From Tuberibacillus calidus DSM 17572 (GTDB lineage: Bacteria; Bacillota; Bacilli; Bacillales; Sporolactobacillaceae), in NCBI RefSeq assembly GCF_000430685.1, contig NZ_AUMM01000010.1, forward strand, positions 1 through 64,000: 64,000 nucleotides of DNA, written 5' to 3'. The first letter of the stretch is position 1; each line of letters begins with the position of its first letter. The notes beneath the pieces are model-generated. The model saw only the letters and a program-made list of their open reading frames with translations. It had not been told where the DNA came from and made no database searches. Below are positions 1 through 9,232 of this stretch, piece after piece. Position numbers and translations under genes: made by a program.

Positions 1-114
1 ATACCAAGCGATAGCGCGGTAGGGTAGGCGTACAAAATTAGGGTGCCGGAGATATTGATCTATAAAGGTTGTCGAGAAAATCTTGACACATACGAAGCCT
101 TTTTTTACATTGAG

Positions 115-143
115 TTGCTTGCGGATTTGTGATAACATATATT
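115..143 (+). promoter_or_regulatory. candidate sigma-A promoter for the OLE RNA
   Basis: TTGCTT at 115-120, a 17-base spacer, then TATATT at 138-143. The predicted start is near 150, three bases before the 5' strand of the helix that closes the RNA (153-160). A second possible promoter is TTGACA at 83-88 with a weak TACATT at 106-111, which would start near 118. Bases 1-114 hold no recognisable gene; all three forward frames meet a stop within the first 30 bases. The downstream promoter is preferred because it fits the RNA boundary. Confidence 0.45.
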
Positions 144-149
144 TAGACT

Positions 150-735
150 GACGGGGTGGTGCAGTATTCTAGTCGGTCGTTCATTTCCGAGGGCGGGCCT
201 AAAAATCCGCTAAAGGGCACATCGATGAAGTTCTTGGTTTCGGCTCGGGGCGCCCAGCCCTGGGTTGATTCCGGGAGTAAAGAATGTAGGGCGATCCACA
301 ATGGCATGTGGGCGATGACCCTGCATTCGCGGAGACTCTTTCGCTTTTTGAAAGCGAAAGTGGAAAACCTGTTCACGAGTTATCGTATGGGATAACCACG
401 GACAGCGTAGCCTGCCTTGAGCGGGTCTTGAGGGGATTATGGCTAAAAGATGAAAGCCTATCGGCCAATAGGCTTTGATCCCGGCCGTATGAAATCAAGT
501 CCGCAAAAGAGGCTAGGAAATGGTAGACGACTGTTTGAGGAAAACTCCTAGACTGTTCACTACGACATTTGCTGGGGATTATAGTGCGGACTAAGTGGCG
601 ATCTAGTTCAACGCTCGGTGACGACGTTGGCAGAGCTTTAAATGGAAACGGCCCAAACGGCGACGTTCGGGTAGCTTTGCGGGAAAACCTACTGGACCTA
701 AGCCGCAGCGTTTACTCAGCAAATGACCACCTCTT
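150..735 (+). ncRNA. ole: OLE RNA (ornate, large, extremophilic RNA)
   Basis: About 585 bases with no convincing gene lie directly upstream of an oapA-like membrane protein gene and dxs. That is the known genomic setting of OLE RNA, a roughly 600-nt RNA that forms a membrane-associated ribonucleoprotein with OapA. The sequence folds like a structured RNA. A closing helix pairs 153-160 (GGGGTGGT) with 726-733 (ACCACCTC), 8 bp with one G-U. A perfect 10-bp hairpin is at 338-347/351-360 and a perfect 9-bp hairpin at 453-461/468-476. A helix pairs GCAGAGCT (about 631-638) with AGCTTTGC (about 674-681). None of the hairpins has a T-run, so read-through into oapA is expected. Two short overlapping reading frames near 143-395 lack ribosome binding sites. 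The family call rests on context, size and structure; I could not align it to a covariance model. Confidence 0.8.
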
Positions 736-765
736 ATACATATGGATAAGGGATACGATAATCGA

Positions 766-1365
766 ATGAAAGATATCATGAAGTCGCTAAAATGGAGTGT
801 AAGTATTGCCGTTATCACGCTCGTGTTAGCGGCTCTTTTTTCAGTGACGTCCAATACTTTGTTAAGTGGCCTTGGCTGGGCATTAGGGATGCTGATTGTC
901 CTAGCCATTGTGATTTTGGGCGTCATTTTTGATATTATTGGAGTAGCTTCGACAGCGACGGATGAAAAACCTTTTCATGCGATGGCCTCAAAGAAACTAA
1001 AAGGGGCAAAACATGCGATGATGATTGCGCGGAATGCTGACCGCGTCTCAAATTTTTGCAACGATGTGATCGGCGATATATCTGGAATCGTCAGTGGAAC
1101 CGCTTGCGCCGTTGTTGTTTTGGAATTAACAGCAACGCTCGGCAAAGGCGAAGGCACACCGCTTCATACGATCATTTCCGTTGTTTTTACAAGTTTTGTG
1201 GCAGCGATTACGGTTGGCGGAAAAGCTATGGGAAAAACCTTCGCTATTAATAATGCCACCAAAATCATTTTTCAAGTCGGTCGTTTATTATATTTTCTTG
1301 AGGAAAAACTGCATATAAAGGTGATTTCTGTCAACAAGAAACGGCCGAACCTGAAACGGCAATAA
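766..1365 (+). CDS. oapA: OLE-associated membrane protein OapA
   Basis: The product is a roughly 199-residue integral membrane protein. It has two hydrophobic segments near the N-terminus (about residues 8-50), two more in the middle (about 105-155), and a basic C-terminal tail rich in K and R. This matches the OLE-associated protein, a DUF21/CNNM-like membrane protein encoded just after OLE RNA, which binds the RNA and places it at the membrane. It sits between the RNA and dxs, with 14 bases to the dxs start. The ATG at 766 is preferred because AAGGGA (748-753) precedes it at 12 bases. The in-frame ATG at 742 has no Shine-Dalgarno and lies almost against the 3' end of the RNA. In other bacteria OLE and OapA are linked to tolerance of ethanol, cold and Mg2+ stress; that role is family knowledge, not seen here. 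Confidence 0.8.
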   Translation: MKDIMKSLKWSVSIAVITLVLAALFSVTSNTLLSGLGWALGMLIVLAIVILGVIFDIIGVASTATDEKPFHAMASKKLKGAKHAMMIARNADRVSNFCNDVIGDISGIVSGTACAVVVLELTATLGKGEGTPLHTIISVVFTSFVAAITVGGKAMGKTFAINNATKIIFQVGRLLYFLEEKLHIKVISVNKKRPNLKRQ

Positions 1366-1379
1366 GGTGAGTGATAAAT

Positions 1380-3287
1380 ATGGAGTTAACTTCCATTAAG
1401 GATCCGGCTTTTTTAAAACAATTGTCGACTGAAGAGTTGACGCTTCTTGCATCTGAAATTCGCCGTTTTTTAATTGAAAAGCTATCGAAGACTGGTGGCC
1501 ATTTGGCGCCTAATCTTGGCGTAGTCGAATTGACGCTAGTGCTTCATAAACTGTTTGACAGCCCGAAAGACAAATTGATTTGGGATGTAGGTCATCAATC
1601 TTATGTCCATAAAATTTTGACTGGGCGGGCTGGGCAATTTGACCAACTTCGTCAGACAGGCGGCTTGTCCGGGTTTCCGAAAAGAAGTGAAAGCGAACAT
1701 GACGTATGGGAAACCGGTCATAGTTCAACATCGCTTTCTGCAGCAATGGGCATGGCAATTGCCCGCGATTTAAAAGGTGAAGAAGGCGACATCGTGGCCA
1801 TTATCGGTGATGGGGCGCTGACTGGTGGCATGGCCCTTGAAGCGCTCAACCATATCGGGCATGAGCAAAGAGATATCATCATCATTTTGAATGATAACAA
1901 AATGTCGATCGCCCCGAACGTCGGTGCGCTTCACAATATGCTCGGACGTTTGCGAACAGCGGGAAAATACCAACGTGTCAAAGAAGACATCGAATATTTG
2001 ATGAAAAAAATTCCAGCTTTTGGTGGCCGCATCGCCGCAACGGCAGAGCGGCTCAAAGATGCGTTTAAATATTTACTGATTTCGGGCATTTTCTTTGAAG
2101 AACTCGGCATTAAATATCTTGGGCCGGTTGACGGTCATAATATTGACGATTTAACGATGGCGATTGCCAACGCTAAAAAATTAAAGCGGCCCGTCGTTGT
2201 CCATGTTTTGACTCAAAAAGGAAAAGGGTATCATCCAGCCGAAGCCGATCAAGTTGGCACATGGCACGGGCCAGGACCATATAAAATCGAATCGGGGGCT
2301 TTTATTAAACCGGTGAACGCCCCACCTGCCTACAGTAAAGTTGTCGGCGATACACTAACGAAACTTGCTGAAAAAGATGAACGCATTGTCGTTATTACTC
2401 CGGCGATGGTCGTCGGTTCAAAATTGGATGGTTTTCAAAAAGCTTTTCCAGAACGTCTTTTTGATGTCGGCATTGCCGAACAACATGCCGCCACGCTTGC
2501 TGCTGGGTTAGCGACACAGGGTATGAAACCGGTGCTCTCGATCTATTCCACATTCCTGCAACGCGCCTATGATCAAGTCATCCACGATATTTGCCGGATG
2601 AATCTCAATGTGGTGTTGACGATTGACCGGGCTGGGCTCGTCGGGGGTGATGGTGAAACCCATCACGGCGTGTTTGATATTTCCTTCTTACGTGCGGTGC
2701 CAAACATCGTCATTATGATGGGTAAAGATGAAAACGAGCTGCAACATATGGTGTATACGGCGCTTCGTTACAATGATGGGCCGATTGCGGTACGCTTGCC
2801 GCGCGGCAATGGCCTTGGCGTGGCGATGGATGAGACGCTTAAAGAAATTCCGATCGGTAAGTGGGAAGTCTTGCGCGAGGGTAGTGATGTGGCGCTATTA
2901 TCCTTTGGGCCAATGCTGAAAACCGTTAAAGAGGCATCAGACCAACTGAAAAAAGAAGGAATTTCCGCCCACATCATCAATGCCCGTTTTATTAAACCTA
3001 TGGATGAGTCCATGCTTCTTGACCTTGCTGAACGGCAAATTCCTATTTTAACAGTGGAAGAAGGGGCGCTTACTGGCGGTTTTGGGAGCGGCGTTTTGGA
3101 ATTTTACCATGGACAAGGCTTAACCGATTTTCCGATCGACTGCATGGGCTTGCCGGATCGTTTCATAGAGCAAGGGAGTGTCAGCGAGTTGCTTTCGGAA
3201 GTTCATTTGACCGCAGCGGATATTGCCATCCGAGCGAAAGCGCTCATTCATAAACAACATGTACAGCAAAGGGCTTTTCGGGCATGA
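1380..3287 (+). CDS. dxs: 1-deoxy-D-xylulose-5-phosphate synthase
   Basis: Dxs condenses pyruvate and glyceraldehyde 3-phosphate to 1-deoxy-D-xylulose 5-phosphate, the first step of the MEP isoprenoid pathway (and of thiamine and pyridoxal supply). It needs thiamine diphosphate. At 635 residues it has normal length. The ThDP/Mg motif starts with GDGALTGG near residue 143 and ends at the N of LNDN. The transketolase pyrimidine-binding domain follows ([11 protein letters not shown]), then the C-terminal transketolase domain (VLLTVEEG-like region). The ATG at 1380 is chosen because AGGTGA (1364-1369) lies 10 bases upstream; the in-frame GTG at 1371 is too close to it. The gene overlaps tlyA by 4 bases (ATGA), so the two are translationally coupled. 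Confidence 0.97.
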   Translation: MELTSIKDPAFLKQLSTEELTLLASEIRRFLIEKLSKTGGHLAPNLGVVELTLVLHKLFDSPKDKLIWDVGHQSYVHKILTGRAGQFDQLRQTGGLSGFPKRSESEHDVWETGHSSTSLSAAMGMAIARDLKGEEGDIVAIIGDGALTGGMALEALNHIGHEQRDIIIILNDNKMSIAPNVGALHNMLGRLRTAGKYQRVKEDIEYLMKKIPAFGGRIAATAERLKDAFKYLLISGIFFEELGIKYLGPVDGHNIDDLTMAIANAKKLKRPVVVHVLTQKGKGYHPAEADQVGTWHGPGPYKIESGAFIKPVNAPPAYSKVVGDTLTKLAEKDERIVVITPAMVVGSKLDGFQKAFPERLFDVGIAEQHAATLAAGLATQGMKPVLSIYSTFLQRAYDQVIHDICRMNLNVVLTIDRAGLVGGDGETHHGVFDISFLRAVPNIVIMMGKDENELQHMVYTALRYNDGPIAVRLPRGNGLGVAMDETLKEIPIGKWEVLREGSDVALLSFGPMLKTVKEASDQLKKEGISAHIINARFIKPMDESMLLDLAERQIPILTVEEGALTGGFGSGVLEFYHGQGLTDFPIDCMGLPDRFIEQGSVSELLSEVHLTAADIAIRAKALIHKQHVQQRAFRA

Positions 3288-4099
3288 AAGAACGCGTGGA
3301 TGTACTTCTAGTTGAAAGAGGGCTTTTTGAAAGCCGTGAAAAAGCGCGACGGGCCATAATGGCAGGGCTTGTCTACTCCGGAGATGCCCGCATTGATAAG
3401 CCGGGCACGAAAGTCGCAGCTGACAGTGATTTGCGTGTGAAAGGAAAAGTCATGCCCTATGTCGGACGCGGTGGCCTTAAATTGGAAAAAGCGCTCAAAG
3501 TTTTTCCATTTTCCGTTCAGGATAAAATCATGTTAGATATTGGCGCATCAACCGGCGGTTTTACGGATTGCGCCCTCCAAAACGGCGCGCGACTTGTTTA
3601 CGCCCTAGATGTCGGCTATAACCAACTGGCCTGGAAATTGCGGCAAGATGAGCGGGTTGTCGTCATGGAGCGGATGAACTTTCGGTATGCGAAACCCGAG
3701 GATTTTCAACATGGCTTGCCACAAATAGCAACCATCGACGTCTCTTTTATTTCGTTGAAACTGATCATTCCTGTTTTATACCAAATTTTAGTCCCGAATG
3801 GCGAGGCGATCGCGCTTATTAAACCTCAATTTGAAGCCGGTCGTGAGGAAGTTGGTAAGAAAGGCATCGTTCACAATCCGGACACGCATAAAAAAGTTTT
3901 AAACGATTTACTTCCGTTTTTTAACCAAGAAGGGTTTGATGTCGTCGGTTTAGATTTTTCCCCGATTACCGGCGGTGACGGAAATATTGAATTTTTAACG
4001 ATGCTCGCCCGAAAAATTGACGGAAAAGGGGACACACACCTTGCCCCTGATGCCGTTGACCGGGTCATTCGCGAAGCGCACCAGGCGCTTAAAGGCTAA
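3284..4099 (+). CDS. tlyA: TlyA family rRNA 2'-O-methyltransferase (YqxC)
   Basis: The 271-residue protein has an N-terminal S4 RNA-binding domain (about residues 5-65, starting [20 protein letters not shown]) and an FtsJ-like methyltransferase domain with the SAM motif [13 protein letters not shown] near residue 83. TlyA enzymes methylate cytidine 2'-OH in 16S and 23S rRNA; some relatives act as haemolysins, so substrate is inferred. It overlaps the dxs stop by 4 bases and is followed by a strong terminator. In B. subtilis yqxC is followed by the arginine repressor gene ahrC. Here that gene is missing and an IS605-like relic lies in the gap before recN. Confidence 0.93.
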   Translation: MKERVDVLLVERGLFESREKARRAIMAGLVYSGDARIDKPGTKVAADSDLRVKGKVMPYVGRGGLKLEKALKVFPFSVQDKIMLDIGASTGGFTDCALQNGARLVYALDVGYNQLAWKLRQDERVVVMERMNFRYAKPEDFQHGLPQIATIDVSFISLKLIIPVLYQILVPNGEAIALIKPQFEAGREEVGKKGIVHNPDTHKKVLNDLLPFFNQEGFDVVGLDFSPITGGDGNIEFLTMLARKIDGKGDTHLAPDAVDRVIREAHQALKG

Positions 4100-4102
4100 A
4101 AC

Positions 4103-4136
4103 AAAGAGGAAGGTTCAACCTTTCCTCTTTTTTCGT
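4103..4136 (+). terminator. Rho-independent terminator after tlyA
   Basis: AAAGAGGAAGGTT pairs with AACCTTTCCTCTTT (one bulged T), then T-rich sequence to 4140. It ends the OLE-oapA-dxs-tlyA transcription unit. Confidence 0.85.
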
Positions 4137-4188
4137 TTTTATCACAGTAAAGTCAGAAGACTCCATCCTCAAGCAAAGTGCTTTTCAA

Positions 4189-4290
4189 AGCCCGTTCTTT
4201 CCGGCGGGCTAAATTAAGGTCCGTTGGAACCCTCTACGTAGGAATCTCCCACTTCAAATTTTCGTTAGAAAATTAAGTGGGGGTAGTTCA
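4189..4290 (+). mobile_element. relic of an IS200/IS605-type right end (omega-RNA-like hairpins)
   Basis: Two nested structures stand without a transposase. A hairpin AGCCCG (4189-4194)/CGGGCT (4205-4210) is followed by a CCGTTGGAACCC stretch. Then comes a long stem CTCCCACTT (4246-4254)/AAGTGGGGG (4275-4283) whose inner arm AATTTTC/GAAAATT extends it. It ends with TAGTTCAA. This order (GTTGGAA..., CCCAC-stem, GGTAGTTCA) is the pattern I associate with the 3' end of TnpB-type IS605 elements, where the right end also encodes the 3' scaffold of the TnpB guide RNA. No tnpA or tnpB fragment was found beside it. It fills the place of argR. Recognition is from memory of the motif, so confidence is moderate. 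Confidence 0.5.
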
Positions 4291-4377
4291 AATAAAATGG
4301 TTGACGCCCGAGCTTTTTCGATAAAAAATGAGAATAAGAACGCTTTTTCGGTTGGTTGACCATTAGGGGTGGAGAAC

Positions 4378-6075
4378 ATGTTAATGGAGTTGCGCGTAGA
4401 AAACTTTGCCATTATCGATACCTTACATCTTTCTTTTGCTGATGGCTTGACCGTCATTACCGGTGAAACGGGGGCAGGCAAGTCCATCATCATCGATGCC
4501 ATTCAACTTCTCGTCGGCGGTCGAGCGTCAACGGAGTTTATTCGCCACGGCGCAGAAAAAGCAGAAATCGAAGCGCTGTTTGATATAACCAGCAATGCCA
4601 GTTGTATAGAAGTGCTTGCGGATTGCGGCATCGAACCAGAAGAGGGACTCCTCATCTTGCGTCGAGAATTAGGGCGTAATGGTAAAAGCCTTTGTCGGGC
4701 AAACGGAAAGTTGGTGACGTTATCAACTTTGCGCGAGGTCGGCAAGTACCTCATCGATATCCATAGCCAGCACGAACATCAAGAGCTCTTGCTTCCGGAA
4801 AATCATTTAAAACTCATCGATCGATTTGGCGATGCGCGGTTGACAGAGGCTAAAGAGGCCTATCTTGCTCAGTATCATAAAGCAAAAGCATTAGCTGAAG
4901 CATTGCAGCGCTTGACCCGCGATGAGCGGGAGATCGCCGATCGTCTCGATTTATTGACCTATCAACTTGCGGAGATTGAAAAAGCAAATATTCGATGCGG
5001 TGAAGAAGATGAATTAAATGAAGAACGAGCGAAACTCGTTAATTTTGAAAAACTGTATGAAGCTGGACTAACCGCATATGAGGCGCTGAACGGTGAAGGC
5101 AAAGCTCTGGATTGGCTTAGACAGACGTTGAGTGAATTGGAAGCAGCTGAAACGCTTGATCCGAAATTAGATGACGTCACAATTGCGATTCGTGACAGTT
5201 TTTATCTCATTGAAGAACAAAGCCGCCAATTAAGGGATTACGTCGAAAGCCTTGAATTCGACCCCGATCGCCTCGATTTAATTGAAAAACGGTTGGACGA
5301 GCTGAATCGCCTAAAACATAAATACGGAAAAACGACAAAAGACATCCTTGATCACTACGAAGCGATGAAAGCGGAATATGAAGAGCTCACCGGACGCGAC
5401 CAAAAGGCTGAACAGTTAGAAAAGGCTCTTGATGAAGCTTTGGCAAAATTAAACGCCTGCGCTCAGGAACTCACGGCATTGCGCCAGAACATCAGCCGCG
5501 GATTAGTGGAGGCGATTAATCGTCAGCTGGCGGACCTTTATATGGAGAAAGCACGCTTTGACATTAGGATTGAGACGTTGGAGCCCAATGGTCTCGATGG
5601 GTATACAAAAAACGGGAAAGACCGTGTCGAATTTTTCATTTCGACGAACCCCGGCGAACCGTTTAAACCATTGGCGAAAATTGCCTCTGGCGGGGAAATG
5701 AGCCGAATTATGTTAGCGATGAAGTCGCATTTTAAAGCTTATCGTGGGGCAACATCCATCGTTTTTGATGAAGTTGATACAGGAGTCGGCGGTCGCGTGG
5801 CGCAAGCCATGGCGGAAAAAATTTACGACTTGGCAGAGGACGGCGGGCAAGTTTTTTGCATTACCCATTTACCGCAAGTGGCGGCAATGGCTGACCACCA
5901 TTTTTATATTTCTAAAAAGGAAAAAGACAAGCGAACCATCACCGATGTGAAGCCTTTAGATGATCGCGAAAAAATTGAAGAGATCGCCCGGATGTTATCC
6001 GGCGTCGAGATGACCGAATTGACGAAAAAACATGCTGAGGAATTGGTTCGTTTGGCCAATGAAATTAAACGCTGA
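4378..6075 (+). CDS. recN: DNA repair protein RecN
   Basis: RecN is an SMC-like ATPase that acts at double-strand breaks. The 565-residue product has an N-terminal Walker A (GETGAGKSIIIDA, about residues 28-40), an ABC-type signature (ASGGEMSR, near residue 440), a Walker B/D-loop region (IVFDEVDTGVGG) and a central coiled coil rich in E, K and L. The ATG at 4378 gives MLMELRVENFAII, like other RecN N-termini, with AGGGG (4365-4369) 8 bases upstream; the GTG at 4369 lies within that Shine-Dalgarno. A weak promoter may lie at TTGACG (4301-4306), directly after the IS605-like relic. The gene is followed by its own terminator. Confidence 0.96.
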   Translation: MLMELRVENFAIIDTLHLSFADGLTVITGETGAGKSIIIDAIQLLVGGRASTEFIRHGAEKAEIEALFDITSNASCIEVLADCGIEPEEGLLILRRELGRNGKSLCRANGKLVTLSTLREVGKYLIDIHSQHEHQELLLPENHLKLIDRFGDARLTEAKEAYLAQYHKAKALAEALQRLTRDEREIADRLDLLTYQLAEIEKANIRCGEEDELNEERAKLVNFEKLYEAGLTAYEALNGEGKALDWLRQTLSELEAAETLDPKLDDVTIAIRDSFYLIEEQSRQLRDYVESLEFDPDRLDLIEKRLDELNRLKHKYGKTTKDILDHYEAMKAEYEELTGRDQKAEQLEKALDEALAKLNACAQELTALRQNISRGLVEAINRQLADLYMEKARFDIRIETLEPNGLDGYTKNGKDRVEFFISTNPGEPFKPLAKIASGGEMSRIMLAMKSHFKAYRGATSIVFDEVDTGVGGRVAQAMAEKIYDLAEDGGQVFCITHLPQVAAMADHHFYISKKEKDKRTITDVKPLDDREKIEEIARMLSGVEMTELTKKHAEELVRLANEIKR

Positions 6076-6082
6076 ATTCCCT

Positions 6083-6110
6083 AAGCTATCCACTGTTGGA
6101 TAGCTTTTTT
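6083..6110 (+). terminator. terminator after recN
   Basis: AAGCTATCCA (6083-6092) pairs perfectly with TGGATAGCTT (6097-6106), 4-base loop, then a T-run. Confidence 0.9.
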
Positions 6111-6199
6111 CCGTCTTTACGGTTATAAATATGTCCCGCTAAGGCAAACTTATAAATGCACTCACAAAAGGTGTGGGTTAGGAGCAAGGAGAGTGAATC

Positions 6200-7492
6200 A
6201 TGAAAAAGTCCGAGCTCATAAGACGTACGATTGGTTTTGTTCTCCTTGGCTTCTTATTAAGCCTTGGATTTATTCAACCGGTTCGTAACTATTTTCATCT
6301 TCCACAACAAATAACGCTTTTCAAAAACGAGACGAACACCACGCGCTTACCTAATTTTCTGAGTGTCTCATCTTTAGATCCTGCCGTTACGGTTTCCGGA
6401 GAAGCCCAAAACGTCAAGATTAAAGGAAATCAGATCGGACAAGCGGACATGGTGATTTCAGCGGGAAATCTCCCCGTGAAAAAGGTGAAGGCCAAAGTGT
6501 TGCCCGATATTCGCTTGATACCGGGTGGCGAATCGATCGGGGTAAAATTAAACTCCGTGGGGGTTTTGGTTGTCGGCTATCATCTTGTCCACGCGAAAGA
6601 TGGCGACCGCTCGCCCGGGGAACAAGCTGGAATTAAGATCGGCGATATCATTACGGCCATAAATGGCCATGTCGTCGAAAATATGTCGGATGTTAAAGAA
6701 TACGTCAGAAAAGCGGGGGATGAAGGGCATCCCATTCAATTGACAGTCTTGCGTCAAGATCAAAAATTACAAAAGATGTTACAACCTGTCAAAGATCAAA
6801 ATGAGAACAAATATCGACTCGGTCTTTATATCCGTGACTCGGCTGCAGGCATCGGAACGATGACTTTTTATGACCCAAAAAGTCGTAAATACGGCGCATT
6901 GGGTCATGTGATATCGGATGTTGATACGAAACAACCGATTCAAGTGCATCATGGGGAAATCGTACGCTCTTCCGTTACTTCCATCGACAAAGGTGAAGAT
7001 GGGCGTCCGGGTGAAAAAATCGCCACTTTCCCAACCGACGCCAAAGCGATCGGCAATGTAGCCAAAAACACGCCTTTTGGGATTTTTGGCACATTGAATA
7101 AAAACGTCTCAAACGGCCTAATGACAAAACCCATCCCAATTGCTCTTTCTGATGAAGTGAAAGAGGGGCCGGCAAAAATTTTAACCGTTGTAGATGGCAA
7201 TCACGTGGAAGCCTTCGATATTAAAATTTTGAGTTCAGTGCCACAAAAATATCCGGCGACAAAAGGTTTAGTCATTAAAATTACAGATCCAAAATTACTG
7301 AAAAAAACGGGCGGCATTGTTCAGGGGATGAGCGGAAGCCCGATCATTCAAAACGGAAAGTTAATTGGTGCTGTCACCCACGTTTTTGTCAATGATCCGA
7401 CATCGGGTTACGGCGTGCATATCGAATGGATGTTGAAAGAAGCAGGAATCGACATTTATCAGAATCATCATGAAGGAAAACGAGCGAGCTGA
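6200..7492 (+). CDS. spoIVB: SpoIVB serine peptidase (sporulation signalling)
   Basis: SpoIVB is made in the forespore and secreted into the space between the two membranes. There it cleaves SpoIVFA and so allows processing of pro-sigma-K. The 430-residue product has an N-terminal membrane anchor (about residues 10-28), a PDZ domain around residues 120-190 ([18 protein letters not shown]) and an S55 peptidase domain. The catalytic His is in GALGHVISD near residue 235 and the catalytic Ser in GMSGSPI near residue 378. AAGGAG (6187-6192) lies 7 bases before the ATG. It lies directly upstream of spo0A, as in other Bacillales. I could not identify its forespore promoter with confidence. Confidence 0.97.
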   Translation: MKKSELIRRTIGFVLLGFLLSLGFIQPVRNYFHLPQQITLFKNETNTTRLPNFLSVSSLDPAVTVSGEAQNVKIKGNQIGQADMVISAGNLPVKKVKAKVLPDIRLIPGGESIGVKLNSVGVLVVGYHLVHAKDGDRSPGEQAGIKIGDIITAINGHVVENMSDVKEYVRKAGDEGHPIQLTVLRQDQKLQKMLQPVKDQNENKYRLGLYIRDSAAGIGTMTFYDPKSRKYGALGHVISDVDTKQPIQVHHGEIVRSSVTSIDKGEDGRPGEKIATFPTDAKAIGNVAKNTPFGIFGTLNKNVSNGLMTKPIPIALSDEVKEGPAKILTVVDGNHVEAFDIKILSSVPQKYPATKGLVIKITDPKLLKKTGGIVQGMSGSPIIQNGKLIGAVTHVFVNDPTSGYGVHIEWMLKEAGIDIYQNHHEGKRAS

Positions 7493-7517
7493 TTTATCGG
7501 CTCCTCTTTTTCTTTTT
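7486..7517 (+). terminator. weak terminator overlapping the end of spoIVB
   Basis: GAGCTGA (7486-7492) pairs with TCGGCTC (7497-7503), followed by CTCTTTTTCTTTTTT. The 5' arm includes the spoIVB stop codon. Confidence 0.6.
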
Positions 7518-7649
7518 TATACATCCTTTTTCGGACTAAATAAGGGATCCGGCTCTCTTTACGATAAGGGTTTGACGTTGCCAACTTTTCTTTAACTAAA
7601 AATAATTCTACAAAATCTTTGTTTAATAACCCACTATTTACCATCGAAT

Positions 7650-7807
7650 TGTCAAATCGTGCGGGCTATGTCGAACAGTTACTGCTTTAGACATCATTAT
7701 TGAAGCGAATTTTGTCGGAATACGCCAAAAATGTTCGAAAAGGCATGAAACGCTGAACCTTCGCATAAAAAGTAAATATAAAAAGGGAATTTAGAATCCT
7801 TGTCGAA
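7650..7807 (+). promoter_or_regulatory. Spo0A-box cluster upstream of spo0A
   Basis: The 355 bases between spoIVB and spo0A hold no gene but several matches to the 0A-box TGTCGAA. There are exact matches at 7669-7675 and 7801-7807, and one-mismatch copies at 7650-7656 (TGTCAAA) and 7713-7719 (TGTCGGA). This fits autoregulation of spo0A by Spo0A-phosphate, as known in B. subtilis. I could not pick the sigma-A and sigma-H start sites with confidence. Confidence 0.6.
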
Positions 7808-7847
7808 AAACTATAGTGGAAATTTTGTCAGAGGAGGAATTTGTGAC

Positions 7848-8642
7848 TTGGAGAAAATTAAAGTATGTCTAACGGATGATAATCAAGAATTGGTAAAATT
7901 AGTGGAAGAATACATTGGCGAAACGGATGACATCGAAGTCGTCGGTACGGCTTACAACGGCCATGAATGCCTTTCTTTAATAAAAGAAACGTCTCCCGAT
8001 GTACTGGTACTGGATCTGATCATGCCGCATTTGGACGGCCTTGGTGTTTTAGAACAACTCCGGCAAAGCGATGACTATCCGAATCCAAATGTGATCATGT
8101 TGACGGCATTCGGCCAAGAAGATATCACCAAAAAAGCTGTTGAACTCGGCGCATCGTATTTTGTACTTAAACCGTTTGATATGGATAGCCTCATCAACAA
8201 CATTCGATCTGTGTACGGAAAAAATAAGCCTGTCTTTAAAGCAACGCGCCTGACGCAAAGCATTGTACGTGAAAGCGGAAAGAAACCGAAAAATTTAGAT
8301 GCGAGCATCACAAGCATTATTCACGAAATCGGCGTTCCTGCTCATATCAAAGGGTATATGTACCTGCGGGAAGCGATTGCCATGGTCTATAATGACATCG
8401 AGCTGCTCGGTTCGATTACAAAGGTACTCTATCCAGATATTGCTAAAAAGTATAAAACGACTGCCAGCCGCGTTGAACGGGCCATCCGTCATGCGATCGA
8501 GGTGGCCTGGAGCCGGGGGAATATCGATTCCATATCCAATCTATTTGGGTATACGGTGTCGATGTCTAAAGCAAAACCGACGAACTCCGAGTTTATTGCG
8601 ATGGTCGCCGATAAACTAAGGATTGAAAATAAAGCGGGTTAA
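7848..8642 (+). CDS. spo0A: sporulation master regulator Spo0A
   Basis: The 264-residue response regulator is the end of the sporulation phosphorelay. It has a receiver domain (residues 1-120, phospho-acceptor Asp in VLVLDLIMP near residue 55, conserved Lys in FVLKPFD) and the C-terminal Spo0A DNA-binding domain (about 155-260) with the recognition region [18 protein letters not shown]. The start is taken as TTG at 7848: it gives [12 protein letters not shown], matching the known N-terminus (MEKIKVCVADDN in B. subtilis), and GAGGAGG (7831-7837) lies 10 bases upstream. The longer open frame from 7800 has no family support. Confidence 0.98.
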   Translation: MEKIKVCLTDDNQELVKLVEEYIGETDDIEVVGTAYNGHECLSLIKETSPDVLVLDLIMPHLDGLGVLEQLRQSDDYPNPNVIMLTAFGQEDITKKAVELGASYFVLKPFDMDSLINNIRSVYGKNKPVFKATRLTQSIVRESGKKPKNLDASITSIIHEIGVPAHIKGYMYLREAIAMVYNDIELLGSITKVLYPDIAKKYKTTASRVERAIRHAIEVAWSRGNIDSISNLFGYTVSMSKAKPTNSEFIAMVADKLRIENKAG

Positions 8643-8782
8643 ATGGTCGGCCGAATCGGTTACCGAGTGCCACACATCATTCACTTTGGTTCAAATAAGA
8701 GAGGGAATTTTTACTAATAATTGCTCTTTGACACAACACGATGTGATCAATCATGCATCTTAAAAAACACGACCATTCAGTT

Positions 8783-8828
8783 AAAAACGGCATTCCTTAA
8801 GAGCTCTCCTCTTGGGAATGCCGTTTTT
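8783..8828. terminator. bidirectional terminator between spo0A and yqzF
   Basis: AAAAACGGCATTCC (8783-8796) pairs with GGAATGCCGTTTTT (8815-8828), with an inner AAGAG/CTCTT stem. There are A and T runs on both sides, so it can serve both converging genes. Confidence 0.9.
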
Positions 8829-8837
8829 GTCGCTTTT

Positions 8838-9089
8838 CTAGTTTGATTTTGATTTTTGCGAACGATTTCGGTAATGATAATGGCGTTTGCGATCGCGTGA
8901 TACTATCCATCCACCGATAAAACCGATACCGAAGACAAAACAGATGACTCCAACCAAAAGCTCTAGCCAGACGGATGAAAAGGGCGCATCCACAATAGCA
9001 AAGAGCGCATCGCGAAACAGTTTGACCCCGAGGCTAGCTATGGCCAAGGGAAAGAGAAGTAAAATGAGCGCGAGCAATCGACCGATCAT
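8838..9089 (-). CDS. yqzF: DUF2627 small membrane protein (YqzF-like)
   Basis: The roughly 83-residue protein has two transmembrane helices (about residues 3-20 and 38-62) and a short basic C-terminus (RDRKRHYHYRN). Its sequence pattern (IRLLALILLLFP..., LGVKLFRDALF) and its place between spo0A and bkdR match YqzF/DUF2627, of unknown function. The start at 9089 is preferred over upstream in-frame codons at 9104 and 9098 because GAGG lies about 9 bases upstream and the family begins there. Confidence 0.8.
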   Translation of the reverse strand: MIGRLLALILLLFPLAIASLGVKLFRDALFAIVDAPFSSVWLELLVGVICFVFGIGFIGGWIVSRDRKRHYHYRNRSQKSKSN

Positions 9090-9122
9090 CTTGCACATCC
9101 TCACTGCATACTTTGTTATTTT

Positions 9123-9151
9123 ATTCTAGCGAAAGGCCCGGTATCTGTCCA
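9123..9151 (-). promoter_or_regulatory. candidate sigma-A promoter of yqzF
   Basis: On the minus strand TGGACA (9151-9146), a 17-base spacer, then TAGAAT (9128-9123); both hexamers match the consensus at 5 of 6 positions. Confidence 0.6.
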
Positions 9152-9152
9152 T

Positions 9153-9181
9153 TTGTACCATGAGCAGAAATTGGGTAAAAT
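9153..9181 (+). promoter_or_regulatory. candidate sigma-A promoter of bkdR
   Basis: TTGTAC (9153-9158), 17-base spacer, TAAAAT (9176-9181), about 50 bases before the bkdR start. It is divergent from the yqzF promoter. Confidence 0.55.
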
Positions 9182-9232
9182 GGAGTATGAAAAAACTTGC
9201 TTATGTCGTCTGTCGAGAGTGGGTGAAACCCA

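Noticed and set aside
1-114. Possible C-terminus of a preceding gene such as ispA
   Set aside because: Frame 2 stays open only to a TAG at 20-22, too short to recognise, so nothing is called.
338-360. Perfect 10-bp hairpin as a terminator
   Set aside because: No T-run follows on either strand; it fits a helix of the structured RNA.
143-395. Two overlapping open frames of 77-79 codons on opposite strands inside the OLE region
   Set aside because: No ribosome binding sites and no recognisable protein sequence. They overlap strong RNA hairpins.
4256-4276. AATTTTC...GAAAATT, similar to a CodY box
   Set aside because: The spacer is 4 bases instead of 1, and the bases form the inner arm of the IS605-like hairpin.
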